Counted from the first letter of the stretch, positions 15,415 to 27,468 are shown. The stretch: DNA of 64,000 nt from an uncultured Olsenella sp. (GCA_900316105.1 ONBR01000010.1:17240-81239); one strand, 5' to 3'. Numbers and translations: made by a program. Notes: generated from the sequence alone by a model not told the origin.

Positions 15415-15778
15415 TGTAGTACTCCTTACATCGCGCGACGCATCGGATAATAGAAGGAAAGTAGCGCGTCGCATCTCTACACAAAGCAACTTGTCATGAT
15501 ACGACATATGGGAGGTCAAAGGCAGTGCAGATTTTGTGAAAGGCTCTCCTAGCCCGCAATCCCCTCTTGGCAGATACCCGTTGCCACTTTTTTACGCTCA
15601 TCATCAACTTATTTTGGCCTTGTGTACTCAAAACGATGAATGTTAAAAGTGCTAAACCCACGACTCCCACAGGAGGGAATTCGGGCAAAGCGGGTTTAGA
15701 ATCGCTCCAAACAAACTGTCAGCTATCCAAAACGCGCAAGAATCCGAAGCGGGCAGCTGGCTATCTTTGGAGGAACGC
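15415..15778. other. Divergent intergenic region between rpsP and the response regulator
   Basis: This 364-base gap holds the leaders of rpsP (minus) and the two-component operon (plus) and has lower GC than the flanking genes. An inverted repeat (GCGACGC/GCGTCGC) lies just before the rpsP ribosome-binding site, at about 15430-15470, and could fold in the rpsP leader. A second pair of arms, CTAAACCC at 15652-15659 and GGGTTTAG at 15692-15699, flanks a 32-base spacer. No protein-like reading frame, tRNA or clear promoter hexamer pair was recognised. Confidence 0.5.
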
Positions 15779-16459
15779 ATGAACATCCTAGTCGTGGAAG
15801 ACGAGAAGAACCTTGCCAATGCCATCGTTCGCATCCTCAGCGACGAGCACATCAACGCCGAAGCCGTCTACGACGGGGCCGATGGTCTCAAGGCAGCCCA
15901 GGGCGGCGGCTATGATGCCGTCATCCTGGACCTCATGCTTCCCAGCATGAGCGGCATGGAGATCATCAAGCAGCTGCGTCACGAGGGCAATTCCGTCCCC
16001 GTCCTCATGCTGACGGCAAAGACCTCCACCGAGGACATGGTCAGTGGCCTGGACGCTGGCGCCGACGACTACATGACCAAGCCCTTTGAGTCCGAGGCCC
16101 TCCTCGCCCGCATTCGCGCCATCACCCGCAGGCAGGGCGACGTCGTCATCGACGTCATGCGCTTCGCCGACCTCTCCCTGGACCTCTCTTCCCATGACCT
16201 GTCATCCAACGGCCACCGCGTGCACCTCTCTGGCAAGGAGTTCCAGGTCATGAAGATGCTGATGAACTCCAACTCGCGCGTCACCTCAAAGCAGGACCTT
16301 CTGTCCAGTGTCTGGGGCACCTCCTCCGATGCCTCCGAGAACTCCGTAGAGGCCTACATCTCCTTCCTGCGCAAGAAGCTCAACCATCTGCACTCCCACG
16401 TGCAGATCACGACCCTGCGTATGCTGGGCTATCGACTGGAGGACTTCTCGGAGGAGTAG
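15779..16459 (+). CDS. OmpR/PhoB-family response regulator
   Basis: A 226-residue DNA-binding response regulator. The receiver domain (1-115) has the acidic pair VEDEKN, the phospho-acceptor Asp in VILDLMLPSMSG, and the conserved Lys in DYMTKPFES. The winged-helix effector domain (about 130-226) contains LSGKEFQVMKMLM and VEAYISFLRKKL. GGAGG precedes the ATG at 15779; a TTG four codons upstream would place that site inside the gene. It is followed by its probable partner kinase 65 bases downstream. The signal sensed is unknown. Confidence 0.92.
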   Translation: MNILVVEDEKNLANAIVRILSDEHINAEAVYDGADGLKAAQGGGYDAVILDLMLPSMSGMEIIKQLRHEGNSVPVLMLTAKTSTEDMVSGLDAGADDYMTKPFESEALLARIRAITRRQGDVVIDVMRFADLSLDLSSHDLSSNGHRVHLSGKEFQVMKMLMNSNSRVTSKQDLLSSVWGTSSDASENSVEAYISFLRKKLNHLHSHVQITTLRMLGYRLEDFSEE

Positions 16460-16524
16460 GTCCAAAGGCCCTCCCCGCGCTAAGCTAGACAGGCGCAAGA
16501 TTCGCAAGGCATCCTGGAGGGACC

Positions 16525-17787
16525 ATGCTCAAGCCACTCAAGCGAAAGTTCGTGCTCATAGTGAGCATCCTGGTGGGCCTCGTCCTTGGCGGGGTCCTCG
16601 GTATGTCTCTATGGAGTTCCTATAGCTCACAGCAGCATTTCATCTATGATGCCCTCGAGCGGAACCTGGACGGCAACCTGACCGACCTGCCCGTCATGGG
16701 CCGGCCACAGTCGAGCGACAACCTCAGCACGAACCTGGTCGTGATGGCCCTCGAGATATCCCCCGCAGGCATCGTCGTGGCAACAAACAGTCCCAGTGCC
16801 ACCCTGGACGCTTCCACCCTCAACACCGTCATCAGCTCCGCCCTGAGAGTGGGAGACGGAGGAGGGAAGCTTTCCGACAGCGGAATCGTCTGGAAGTCCA
16901 AGCTGCTTGCCAACGGCAACATCCGCATCGCCCTGGCGGACATTACGGGACCCTACAGGGCCTGGGAGCTTCAGGCAGCCCGCACGGTCATCCTCGTGCT
17001 TCTGGCCTTCGCTGTCATAGTCATGGCCTCCTTCTTTCTGGCGGACTGGACGCTCAAGCCCGTTGCCACGGCATTCGAACAGCAGAGGCGCTTCATTGGC
17101 GACGCCTCCCACGAGCTCAAGACTCCCCTGACCGTGATTTTGGCCAACAGCGAGATCCTCCTCAAGTCAAAGGACCTGACCGAGGAGGACCTCCGCTGGG
17201 TAAAGAGCACGACCGACGAGGCGAAGCACATGAAGGAGCTGGTCGGTGAGCTCCTGGAGCTGGCAAAGGCCGACGAGGGCACGCTCAACAAGGGCTCCTT
17301 TGCCTTCCGCAAGGTCGATATCGACCTCTCGGACATGCTGGAGTCGGCCGCCCTGGAGTTCGACGCCATAGCCTTCGAGCGTGAGTGCACCATCGACACC
17401 CACATCCAGTCCGGCATTCACCTGGACGGAGATAGCGAGTGGATAGCACGCCTGCTGAAGATCCTGATAGACAACGCCTGCAAGTATGCCCAAGGGGGAT
17501 CCACGGTGACCGTCTCCCTCTACATGGAGAAGGCCAAGCAGGCCTGCCTCTCGGTCAACAACATGGGCGAGCCCATCTTGGCGAAGGACCTCCCCCACAT
17601 CTTTGACCGCTTCTACCGGACGGACGAGGCCCGCACCCGTAGCGACAAGGCGGGAGGCTTCGGACTGGGCTTGGCCATTGCAAAGGGCATAGTGGAGGCA
17701 CACGGGGGCACCATAAGCGCCACCAGCACGCAAGCACAGGGAACGACCTTCACGGCGCTGCTGCCGGCTCGCCAGCAGGCGGATTAG
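16525..17787 (+). CDS. Sensor histidine kinase
   Basis: A 420-residue membrane histidine kinase and the probable partner of the upstream regulator. Two membrane segments (about residues 10-30 and 152-173) flank an extracytoplasmic sensor region of about 120 residues with no recognised domain. The H-box is FIGDASHELKTPLTVI, followed by the N-box DNACKYAQGG, F-box IFDRFYRTDEAR and G-box GGFGLGLAIAKGIV. GGAGGGACC precedes the ATG. No HAMP motif is obvious. The resemblance to cell-envelope or phosphate-type kinases is generic, so the stimulus cannot be stated. Confidence 0.92.
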   Translation: MLKPLKRKFVLIVSILVGLVLGGVLGMSLWSSYSSQQHFIYDALERNLDGNLTDLPVMGRPQSSDNLSTNLVVMALEISPAGIVVATNSPSATLDASTLNTVISSALRVGDGGGKLSDSGIVWKSKLLANGNIRIALADITGPYRAWELQAARTVILVLLAFAVIVMASFFLADWTLKPVATAFEQQRRFIGDASHELKTPLTVILANSEILLKSKDLTEEDLRWVKSTTDEAKHMKELVGELLELAKADEGTLNKGSFAFRKVDIDLSDMLESAALEFDAIAFERECTIDTHIQSGIHLDGDSEWIARLLKILIDNACKYAQGGSTVTVSLYMEKAKQACLSVNNMGEPILAKDLPHIFDRFYRTDEARTRSDKAGGFGLGLAIAKGIVEAHGGTISATSTQAQGTTFTALLPARQQAD

Positions 17788-17912
17788 GGCTCGGCCCCTT
17801 TGCGGGGACTCTCCCTGCCTGGACGCCCTCGAGCCTTGCACGGCGCCGCTTGCTCGGATGCTGGCCTCAGGTGCTGGCATGTCCTCGCGTGCCAAGACGC
17901 CCTGGTATTTTC

Positions 17913-19166
17913 CTATTTGAGATTGTCGTCGTATCTGAGGTCGCTTCCCAGCGAGAGGGCCTTTGACCCATACTTGCTACGAATGCTGTCCGCCAACCGG
18001 GCCAGTCGTTCGTGATTTGCAGCCGCCTCTTCCTCCCTGGCATCCTGCGGCTTTCCCGCCTCGTCGAAGAGCGAGAGCTGGACGGGCTTCCTTCTGCCGT
18101 CAAAGCCGCTCACCCCGACGCCCAGCAGGCGGACGGGAGTGCCCTCTTGCCAGACCTCATGCAGGAGCCCCAGCGCCGCGCGGCCAAAGACCGCCTCGTC
18201 ATCCGTGGGAGCCTTTAGCTGCCTCTGGACCGTGTGGGCATGGGCATAGTCGTATTTGAGCTTGAGGGTGACCACGCTGCCTTTGAGGCCCTTCGCCCTC
18301 AGGCGCGTGCCGGTAATCTGGCTGATGTGCTGGACCGCCGCGGTCAGCTGGTCCGTGGTCGTGAGGTCATGGGGAAAGGTCCTCTCGCTGGAGACCTGCT
18401 TGGGCAGGCTGTTGGTCGCCACACTGCGGACCCGGCTGGACTCTCGTGCCCCCGCACGCATGACCAGGGAGGGTCCCATGACGCCAAAGGCCCGGCGCAT
18501 GCGCTCGGGGTCGGCCGTGGCAAGCTCACCCAGCGTGCGTATGCCCATCGAGGCAAGCTTCTTTGTGGTGGCAGGCCCCACCCCACTCATGGCCTTTACG
18601 GGAAGTGGCGCCAGGAAGGCAGCACCGTCTCCCGGCCAGACGGCACAGAGGCCGCGGGGCTTCCTGAGCTCTGAGGCGATCTTTGCCACGGTCTTGTTCT
18701 GGGCGATGCCAATGGAGCAGGTGACGCCCAGCTGGGAGACGCCCTCCTGGATACGCCTGCAGATGAGGAGTGGGTGCTCCTTGGAATATCGACCTGGCGT
18801 CACGTCGAAGAAGGCCTCGTCGATGGACATCTGCTCCATCAGGGGCGTCTCGGCCTCGATCAGGGCCATAACCTGACGAGAGAGCTCGCGGTAGCGCTGG
18901 AAGTGCGGAGTCACCCAGATGGCTTGGGGACAGAGGCGTTCGGCCTGGTAGGACGGCATGGCGGAGTGCACGCCAAAGCGGCGGGCCTCGTAGGAGGCGG
19001 TGGACACGACGCCGCGGTGGTCAGACCTGCCGCCCACGATCACGGGCTTGCCACGCCACTCGGGGTGGTCCAGCTGCTCCACGGAGGCAAAGAAGGCATC
19101 CAGGTCCAGAAGGCCGATCGCGGGCCCCTCCCAGGGACGAAGCTCCTCGCCCGAATCCTGAGCCAT
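17913..19166 (-). CDS. dinB: DNA polymerase IV (Y-family)
   Basis: An error-prone translesion polymerase, 417 residues. Active-site signatures are GLLDLDAFFASVEQ near the start, YEARRFGVHSAMP, and MSIDEAFFDVT. A helix-hairpin-helix segment (LPVKAMSGVGPATTKKLASMGI) and a little-finger domain follow. The C-terminus has a Gln-Leu-Ser-Leu-Phe segment (VQLSLF), which matches a beta-clamp-binding motif. The ATG at 19166 is preceded by GGGGAGG. It converges on the kinase gene across 125 bases with no strong terminator. Confidence 0.95.
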   Translation of the reverse strand: MAQDSGEELRPWEGPAIGLLDLDAFFASVEQLDHPEWRGKPVIVGGRSDHRGVVSTASYEARRFGVHSAMPSYQAERLCPQAIWVTPHFQRYRELSRQVMALIEAETPLMEQMSIDEAFFDVTPGRYSKEHPLLICRRIQEGVSQLGVTCSIGIAQNKTVAKIASELRKPRGLCAVWPGDGAAFLAPLPVKAMSGVGPATTKKLASMGIRTLGELATADPERMRRAFGVMGPSLVMRAGARESSRVRSVATNSLPKQVSSERTFPHDLTTTDQLTAAVQHISQITGTRLRAKGLKGSVVTLKLKYDYAHAHTVQRQLKAPTDDEAVFGRAALGLLHEVWQEGTPVRLLGVGVSGFDGRRKPVQLSLFDEAGKPQDAREEEAAANHERLARLADSIRSKYGSKALSLGSDLRYDDNLK

Positions 19167-19235
19167 GCAGTCCCCACCTCCCCGCCTCTCGCAAGGCGCC
19201 ACTTGGGGGGCTACTCCCAAGCGGCGCGTGGCATG

Positions 19236-19667
19236 CTAGTCGTCTGCGGACTCATCGACGCGGGAGGTCTCCTCGGACGAGTCGTCCTTCCAGAGAGGCT
19301 CCTCGGCGGCGCCGTCCAGGTTGAGCTTGACCCAGGGCGCGTCGCCCCAGAGGCGCTCCAGGCGGAAGTAGTCGCGGGTCTCGGGCTTGAAGACGTGAGC
19401 GACCAGAGAGCCGTAGTCAATGACGATCCAGTTGGAGCGCTGCCTGCCCTCCACAGAGATGGGCTTGAGGCCGCTGGTCTGGGCGACCTTGTCGCGAATC
19501 TCCTGGACGACAGCGTCCATCTGGGGATTGTTCTGCGCGGTGCAGATGAGGAAGTAGTCCGTGACGTCAGAGATGCCCGTCAGGTCCAGCAGGATGATGT
19601 CGGTTGCCTTCTTGTCGTCGGCGGCCGCGGCGGCAACCTTTGCGATCTCGAGCGGAGTCATTGCCAT
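19236..19667 (-). CDS. rsfS: Ribosomal silencing factor RsfS
   Basis: RsfS binds L14 and blocks subunit joining during starvation. The 143-residue protein has the DUF143 core: LLDLTGISDVTDYFLICTA, GRQRSNWIVIDYGSLVAHVF and YFRLERLWGDAP. The final 25 residues are acidic and variable. It follows yqeK and nadD in the usual order. Confidence 0.95.
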   Translation of the reverse strand: MAMTPLEIAKVAAAAADDKKATDIILLDLTGISDVTDYFLICTAQNNPQMDAVVQEIRDKVAQTSGLKPISVEGRQRSNWIVIDYGSLVAHVFKPETRDYFRLERLWGDAPWVKLNLDGAAEEPLWKDDSSEETSRVDESADD

Positions 19668-19726
19668 GAGTGAATGCTTCCCTTCTAGTGTGCGGGCAGG
19701 GCCCGCGCGCTTGCCAGCTGGTCAGT

Positions 19727-20401
19727 CTAGCTCACCAGCTGGTTGTATATGTCGATTGTACCCGGATAGAGATAGCGCCTCGTGTCGACCACGTAGGTGA
19801 TGCCAGAGGCGAACATGTAGAGGTAGACCTGGTCCAGGGGCTCGCGGTCGGCCACCATCTGACGTGCGCGCTCGATGTCCGGAACCGCCTTGCGCAGAGG
19901 CTCAATACCATCTGCCACAAAGACGATCATGTCCAGGGCCGTCATGTCGGCCGAGCCCACCGTGTGGAGGGAGATGGCACGCCAGACGGCATCGGGCAGG
20001 TCCGGGTAGGTGGCAGGGAGCTCGCGCGCCGCCGTGATTCCGTGGAGGAGGGGCTGGACCAAGTCCAGATTCACCCCCATGTCGACGCCCAGGCGACGGG
20101 CAAGGTCCACCTGACCCTGGGCGGGCAGGACCTTGTCCCAGTCATGCAGGAGGCCCGCCACGCGAGCGCAGAAGGGGTCCTCGCCGTAGGCCAGGGCCAT
20201 CTGCTCGGCCGTATGCGCCACCGTGAGCGAGTGGGCGAAGCGCTTTGGCTTGGCCTCCTCCATGTGGACGCGGAGGTCATCCTGGAGACGGCCCAGGACG
20301 GTCAGCTGGTCGGACGTATAGTCCGCCCTCAGACCCTTCAGGCCGGCCAGGGACGGTAGGTCCTCAGGGATAGCGTACGCAAGCTTCTTGTCCTTTGCCA
20401 C
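19727..20401 (-). CDS. yqeK: YqeK-like HD-domain hydrolase
   Basis: A 224-residue HD protein. YqeK proteins hydrolyse diadenosine tetraphosphate symmetrically. Metal ligands are visible as RFAHSLTVAHTAEQMA, VAGLLHDWDKV and AISLHTVGSADMTALDMIVFVADGIEP. The start is a GTG two bases past the nadD stop, with GAGGAG ahead of it. The nadD-yqeK-rsfS trio is typical of Gram-positives. Confidence 0.92.
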   Translation of the reverse strand: MAKDKKLAYAIPEDLPSLAGLKGLRADYTSDQLTVLGRLQDDLRVHMEEAKPKRFAHSLTVAHTAEQMALAYGEDPFCARVAGLLHDWDKVLPAQGQVDLARRLGVDMGVNLDLVQPLLHGITAARELPATYPDLPDAVWRAISLHTVGSADMTALDMIVFVADGIEPLRKAVPDIERARQMVADREPLDQVYLYMFASGITYVVDTRRYLYPGTIDIYNQLVS

Positions 20402-20403
20402 GG

Positions 20404-21129
20404 CTACTCCTCCCTCAGGGACCCATAGCGCGAGGAGTGCACGCCATAGAGCTTGTGCTTGTGGATATAGCCCGTCACGGTGTCCGGCGTCAGGTAGCGC
20501 AGGCTCTGACCCACGCTCACGCGGTCTCGCAGGTAACTGGACGAGATAGCCAGGGCGGGCACGGTCAGATAGCGAACGTCAAAGGAAACGGAGGACTTCT
20601 TCAGGGTCTTTCGCGCGTGCTCAAGGTCGTAGCCCGGACGGGTGGCAGCCACCAGGGTGGCCAGGCTGGCGACCTTCTCGGCGTTCTTCCAGGCCATGAT
20701 CTCGGCCACGGCGTCGGCACCGGTGATGAAGTAGAACTTCACGTTGTCCGGATAGAGCTTGCGCAGGAGCTGGAGGGTGTCTGCCGTATAGGTGATGCCC
20801 CCGCGGTCGATCTCGAAGCGAGAGGCCAGGAAGTGGGGGTTGTCCGAGGTGGCCAGGAGGGTCATGGCGTAGCGGTCCTCGCCCGAGGACACCTGCTTGT
20901 CCTGTTTGAAGGCGGGACGGCCGGCCGGCATAAAGACCACCAGGTCCAGATCCAGGTCGTCGAAGGCCTGCTCGGCGGCAACCAGGTGGCCATTGTGGAT
21001 GGGGTCGAAGGTGCCGCCCATGATACCCAGGTGATAGGTCCTGTGGGGATCCCGGCCCAAGAGGGGCAGGTCCCCCCTGTCCACGACCTCCTGGGCAAAG
21101 TCTGTCAAGTTTTCTGCGTCGTAGTTCAC
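20404..21129 (-). CDS. nadD: Nicotinate-nucleotide adenylyltransferase
   Basis: NadD makes deamido-NAD from nicotinate mononucleotide and ATP. The 241-residue protein has the nucleotidyltransferase motif GIMGGTFDPIHNGHLVAAEQA and the late ISSSYLRDRVSVGQSLRYLTPD. The catalytic motif normally begins within ten residues of the N-terminus. Here about 33 residues precede it, including LPLLGRDPHRTYHL. The GTG start at 21129 has only a weak ribosome-binding site, so the exact start is less certain than the identity. Confidence 0.95.
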   Translation of the reverse strand: MNYDAENLTDFAQEVVDRGDLPLLGRDPHRTYHLGIMGGTFDPIHNGHLVAAEQAFDDLDLDLVVFMPAGRPAFKQDKQVSSGEDRYAMTLLATSDNPHFLASRFEIDRGGITYTADTLQLLRKLYPDNVKFYFITGADAVAEIMAWKNAEKVASLATLVAATRPGYDLEHARKTLKKSSVSFDVRYLTVPALAISSSYLRDRVSVGQSLRYLTPDTVTGYIHKHKLYGVHSSRYGSLREE

Positions 21130-21155
21130 GATAACTGCTTTCTCGAAGACGCTGC

Positions 21156-23779
<2,624 letters not shown>

Positions 23780-23939
23780 CTATCGAGGTTTCGGTCGAGT
23801 CCATCGGCCGGATCGTTACATACGGATTTAATGGTACCCCAAAGGGCGCGAAAGGTTCCGCGCGGGCTTTGTGACCACGACAAGTGCGCAGGTAGCTTGT
23901 GACGACGGCAGCGCGACTGGAGGCGGACTCGCAAGGGGA

Positions 23940-23979
23940 CAGCCCCCGCAGGAGAGAGACGGTTCTCTTGCGGGGGCTG
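23940..23979. other. GC-rich stem-loop upstream of obg
   Basis: An 11-bp perfect stem, CAGCCCCCGCA with TGCGGGGGCTG, and an 18-base loop lie in the 289-base gap between ecfT and obg. Neither strand has a following T-run, so it is not a classical terminator. A short direct repeat GGTTCGTGACGCG occurs twice near 24016-24046. The remainder of the gap shows no gene. Confidence 0.45.
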
Positions 23980-24059
23980 ACGGACGGCAGAGGTCATTGA
24001 CCCGAAATGTCTATGCGGTTCGTGACGCGTCGGTTCGTGACGCGCCGATGGATCGCCTG

Positions 24060-24806
24060 CTAGAAGAGTGCCCCCAGAACGACGATAGCCACACCGAGGA
24101 CGAGCAGGACGACGTCCAGGGCCCTGAAGGGATAGCGCTTGTAGGAGGACTCGCGGCTGCGCAGGTAGAAGCCCCTCTCCTCGGCAGCCAGCGCCGTGTC
24201 GTCCGCCTTTGCCACGGAGCCGATCAGGAGGGGTGCCGCAAGGGGCATCATCAGGCGCAGCTTCTTCAGCGGATTGGATGAGTCGAACTCAACGCCGCGG
24301 GCGGTCTGCGCCTCCATGATCTGGTTCATCTCCTGAGAGAAGATGGGTACGAAGCGCAGGGCAGTGGTGATGGTGAAGGCGTAGCGGTAGGGCACGTGGA
24401 GCTTCTCCACCGCGGCGTTTGCCAGGTCGTTCAGGCGGGTGATGCTGAGCATCAGGACAAGGGGCAGGGCAAAGGTGACCAGGCGTAGGGCCACGTGGAG
24501 GCCCGTGTCCAGGCCCTTGTCGGTGATCCAGAGGACCAGGGGTTTGCCATCACGGACTATCATGGTCTGGATGAGAAACATGAAGACGCCCAGGCCCACG
24601 AAGGCGCCGGCAAGCTTGAGGGTCTTTGCCCCGATGCCGGCGTAGAAGCCGATGGCAATGACCAGCAGGAGGAGGGCCAGCAGGCACCAGTACTCCTGGG
24701 CCAGGAAGACGGCCGCGCAGATGCAGATGGCCAGGGCCACCTTGGTCAGGGGGTTGGCGCGATGGAGGGCCGTGGTGCCCTCGGAGTAGTCGAGAATCGA
24801 TGCCAT
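24060..24806 (-). CDS. ecfT: ECF transporter membrane subunit EcfT
   Basis: The energy-coupling membrane subunit of an ECF importer, 248 residues. It has about five membrane segments and the two coupling-helix signatures, ARGVEF near residue 170 and AEERGFYLR near residue 208, which transmit ATPase movement. The ATG follows the stop of the S-A-A fusion directly, so the genes are co-translated. With the two upstream genes it forms a complete ECF transporter (S, A, A', T). Confidence 0.93.
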   Translation of the reverse strand: MASILDYSEGTTALHRANPLTKVALAICICAAVFLAQEYWCLLALLLLVIAIGFYAGIGAKTLKLAGAFVGLGVFMFLIQTMIVRDGKPLVLWITDKGLDTGLHVALRLVTFALPLVLMLSITRLNDLANAAVEKLHVPYRYAFTITTALRFVPIFSQEMNQIMEAQTARGVEFDSSNPLKKLRLMMPLAAPLLIGSVAKADDTALAAEERGFYLRSRESSYKRYPFRALDVVLLVLGVAIVVLGALF

Positions 24807-27449
24807 TTAGGCCACCATCCCTTCGGTGACGCGGACGACACTGGAGACCTCGGTCGCGCCGTTGAAGGCGGGTGAGACGTCAGCCGCCAGGCGCTCCGAG
24901 AGCTGGGCGATCTGGGGCGCGGACACGTAGGCCTGGCGGAGGAGCTCGTCGTTGCGGAAGATCTGGGCCGGATTGCCATCGGCCAGGATGCGGCCGTGGG
25001 CCATCACGACCAGGCGGGTTGCGAAGTCCGAGGCCACCTCCATGTCGTGGCAGACCATCACGACGGCGCAGCCGCGCTCTCGGGCGGCGTTGACGGCGTC
25101 CATGACCACCATGCACTCGCGGTAATCCAGGCCGCTCGTGGGCTCGTCCAGGATCAGGACGTCGGGATTCGTGACGACCACCGAGGCCAGGGCGACGATC
25201 TGCCTCTGGCCGCGGCTCAGCGAGAAGGGTGCCGCGTCGGCGGGCAGACCAAAGTAGTCCACCGTGTCACGGGCACGCTCCAGGGCGGTCTCCTCGTCCA
25301 CGCCCAGGAGCTCCAGTGAGAAGGCCACCTCCTCCACGACGGTGTTCTTGCAAATCTGACGGTCGGGATTCTGGAAGAGGGTGGACACGTGATGGGCTAT
25401 CTCGGAGGTGCGGGCTGAGGAGGTGTCCAGGCCGCAGATGTTGACCCTGCCCGAAGAGGGCTTGAGGAGGCCGTTCATGAGCTTGGTCGCCGTGGTCTTT
25501 CCCGCGCCGTTCTGTCCGACGAATCCGACGAGCTCGCCGGGATGCACCTGGAAGGACAGGTGGTCCACCGAGGCCATGCCGGGTCCGTAGGAGAAGGAGA
25601 CGTCGTCGAAGGTCAGGACAGGCTCGCCCGCATGGCGGCCCGGCTGGGGCGTAACGGGGACGTCGTGGGCCGGGGGCTCGGCATCCTGGGGCCCGCGTGC
25701 GGCCGTGCGGCCACGGTCCCCTACCAGGCCGGCAATGAGCTCGTGGGCCTCGTCCACCGTCAGGCAGACCTTGTCCGAGAGACCATCTGCCGCCAGCTTG
25801 TTGGAGACGCGGGTCACACGGGGGCTGTCGACGCCCAGCTTGCGGAGGGCTGCCGAATGGGAAAAGACCTCGCGCGGGGTGCCCAGGAGGGCCAGCTTGC
25901 CCTCGCTGAGGACGGCAACTCGGTCGCAGTACTCGGAAAGGAGGGCGACCTTCTGCTCGATGACAACGACGGTCATGCCGGCACGGTTGAGCTCGCGCAG
26001 GGTGTCGAAGACCATCGTGGACGACGCCGGGTCCAGGGCGGCCGTGGGCTCGTCCAGGACGATCACGGAAGGACGCAGGGCCAGGATGGCGGCGATGGCG
26101 ACCTTCTGCTTCTGACCGCCAGAAAGAGTTGCGATCTCGCGATGGGCCAGGTCTGAGATGCCACAGGTTGCCAGGGCCTCTGCGACGCGGGCGGGAATCT
26201 GCTCGTGGTCCACGCCGAAGTTCTCCAGGCCGTAGAGCATCTCGTCCTCAACGTTTGAGGCAACCATTTGGGCATCGATGTCCTGGAGGACCGAGCCCAC
26301 CATGCGGGAAACGTCAGTGAGGGCGATGTCGCAGGTGTCCTTGCCGTCTACAAGGACGGCGCCGCGCATCTCACCCGCAAAGTGGTGCGGGATGGCACCA
26401 GCGAGGGCCGAGGCCAGGGTCGTCTTGCCAGCGCCAGAGGGGCCGATGACGCCCAGGAACTCGCCCGGAGCCAGGGAGAGGCTTATGTCGTCGAGAGCGA
26501 GACGCTCTCCCTCCGAGTAGGTGAAGGACAGGTGCTGCACCTCCACCGGCACTGAGACAATGGGGACGGAGCTTTTTGTCTCTGAGACATTAGGGACGGA
26601 GCTTTTTGTCTCTGAGACATTAGGGACGGAGCTTTTTGTCTCATTCGCCTTGAGCTGCGAGACATTGGGGACGGAGCCTTTTGTCTCATTCGCCTTGGGC
26701 TGGGCGCTGAGCTGCGGGCTGTCCTGGGCGCCGAGCTGCAGGCTGTCCTGGGCGCCGAGCTGGGCTCGGGCACCAGCCAGGGGCTGAGCCTCAGGCTGCC
26801 CTGTCCCCTTTGTCTCTGAGACAGTTTGCTCCGTCCCCTTTGTCTCTGAGACAAAGTGCTCCGTCCCTAATGTCTCGGAGCCGTGGCGGACTACCTTGGA
26901 GAGGGCGGGATAGAGGGCGCCCACGACCAGGGCGTTGGCTATACCCGTGCCAAAGACCACAGGGAACATGACCACGATGTTTGCCACGGGAGCGCCCAGG
27001 ACCACCACCGTTGCCATGGAAGCAAAGATCAAACCAGAGACCGAAGTGGTGAGGAAGGTAGCCCACATGGGAAAGGCCCTGGGATAGGTCCGGTCTCCCC
27101 TACCCAGGCCCAGAACCAGGGCAGCCATCAGGGCGGAGGCTGGAATGTCGCAGAGGTACTCCAGACCAGGGATGGAAGTGGTGATCTGGATGACCGTAGC
27201 CGCCAGGATGCCGATGAGCACGCCACGCGAGACCTTTGGCCTCAGGAGCAGGATCGCAAGGCAATAGGCCGAAATCACGAACTCAGGCTGGATGCCCGTG
27301 ATGGCCAAGGCCTTTCCCACGGTCATATTGAGGATGAAGCCCGCGGCGAGCAGGATAGCGATCAGCACCAGGGATGACACGTCCAAGCGACCGGTCTCAT
27401 GGACCTTGGCCGTCCTGACCTTCTCGGCTTCTTTCTGGCGGTTCGACAA
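24807..27449 (-). CDS. Fused ECF transporter: TrpP-like S component plus two EcfA ATPase domains
   Basis: An 880-residue fusion. Residues about 20-188 form a membrane S component homologous to the separate TrpP-like protein encoded just upstream (shared pattern LIAILLAAGFILNM, LxxPxFxISAYCLAILLL, TTSIPGL). Residues about 191-299 are a Ser/Glu/Thr/Pro-rich linker translated from palindromic DNA repeats. Two ABC ATPases follow. The first has Walker A GPSGAGKTT near residue 340, signature TLSGGQKQK and VLDEPTAALDP. The second has GQNGAGKTT near residue 646, SLSRGQRQI and ILDEPTSGLD. Start is TTG with GGAGGG upstream. ECF A and A' subunits are normally separate proteins or a two-domain fusion without S. 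Confidence 0.88.
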   Translation of the reverse strand: MSNRQKEAEKVRTAKVHETGRLDVSSLVLIAILLAAGFILNMTVGKALAITGIQPEFVISAYCLAILLLRPKVSRGVLIGILAATVIQITTSIPGLEYLCDIPASALMAALVLGLGRGDRTYPRAFPMWATFLTTSVSGLIFASMATVVVLGAPVANIVVMFPVVFGTGIANALVVGALYPALSKVVRHGSETLGTEHFVSETKGTEQTVSETKGTGQPEAQPLAGARAQLGAQDSLQLGAQDSPQLSAQPKANETKGSVPNVSQLKANETKSSVPNVSETKSSVPNVSETKSSVPIVSVPVEVQHLSFTYSEGERLALDDISLSLAPGEFLGVIGPSGAGKTTLASALAGAIPHHFAGEMRGAVLVDGKDTCDIALTDVSRMVGSVLQDIDAQMVASNVEDEMLYGLENFGVDHEQIPARVAEALATCGISDLAHREIATLSGGQKQKVAIAAILALRPSVIVLDEPTAALDPASSTMVFDTLRELNRAGMTVVVIEQKVALLSEYCDRVAVLSEGKLALLGTPREVFSHSAALRKLGVDSPRVTRVSNKLAADGLSDKVCLTVDEAHELIAGLVGDRGRTAARGPQDAEPPAHDVPVTPQPGRHAGEPVLTFDDVSFSYGPGMASVDHLSFQVHPGELVGFVGQNGAGKTTATKLMNGLLKPSSGRVNICGLDTSSARTSEIAHHVSTLFQNPDRQICKNTVVEEVAFSLELLGVDEETALERARDTVDYFGLPADAAPFSLSRGQRQIVALASVVVTNPDVLILDEPTSGLDYRECMVVMDAVNAARERGCAVVMVCHDMEVASDFATRLVVMAHGRILADGNPAQIFRNDELLRQAYVSAPQIAQLSERLAADVSPAFNGATEVSSVVRVTEGMVA
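26554..26876. repeat. 29-bp GAGACA...TGTCTC repeats inside a coding region
   Basis: Four direct units with consensus GAGACATTAGGGACGGAGC + TTTTTGTCTC lie at 26554-26582, 26584-26612, 26614-26642 and 26659-26687. Two units in reverse orientation lie at 26818-26846 and 26848-26876, with a partial one at 26801-26816. Each unit has GAGACA/TGTCTC ends. All are read in frame in the linker of the fused transporter, giving SETKSSVPNV-type peptides from one orientation and SETLGTEHFV-type peptides from the other. An Ala/Gln-rich duplicated segment (QLGAQDS twice) lies between the two clusters. Confidence 0.9.
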
Positions 27450-27468
27450 GATACCCTCCTAGCAAAGC

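Noticed and set aside
26554..26876. CRISPR array
   Set aside because: The units are separated by one base or irregular gaps, occur in both orientations and are read through in frame, so there are no spacers.
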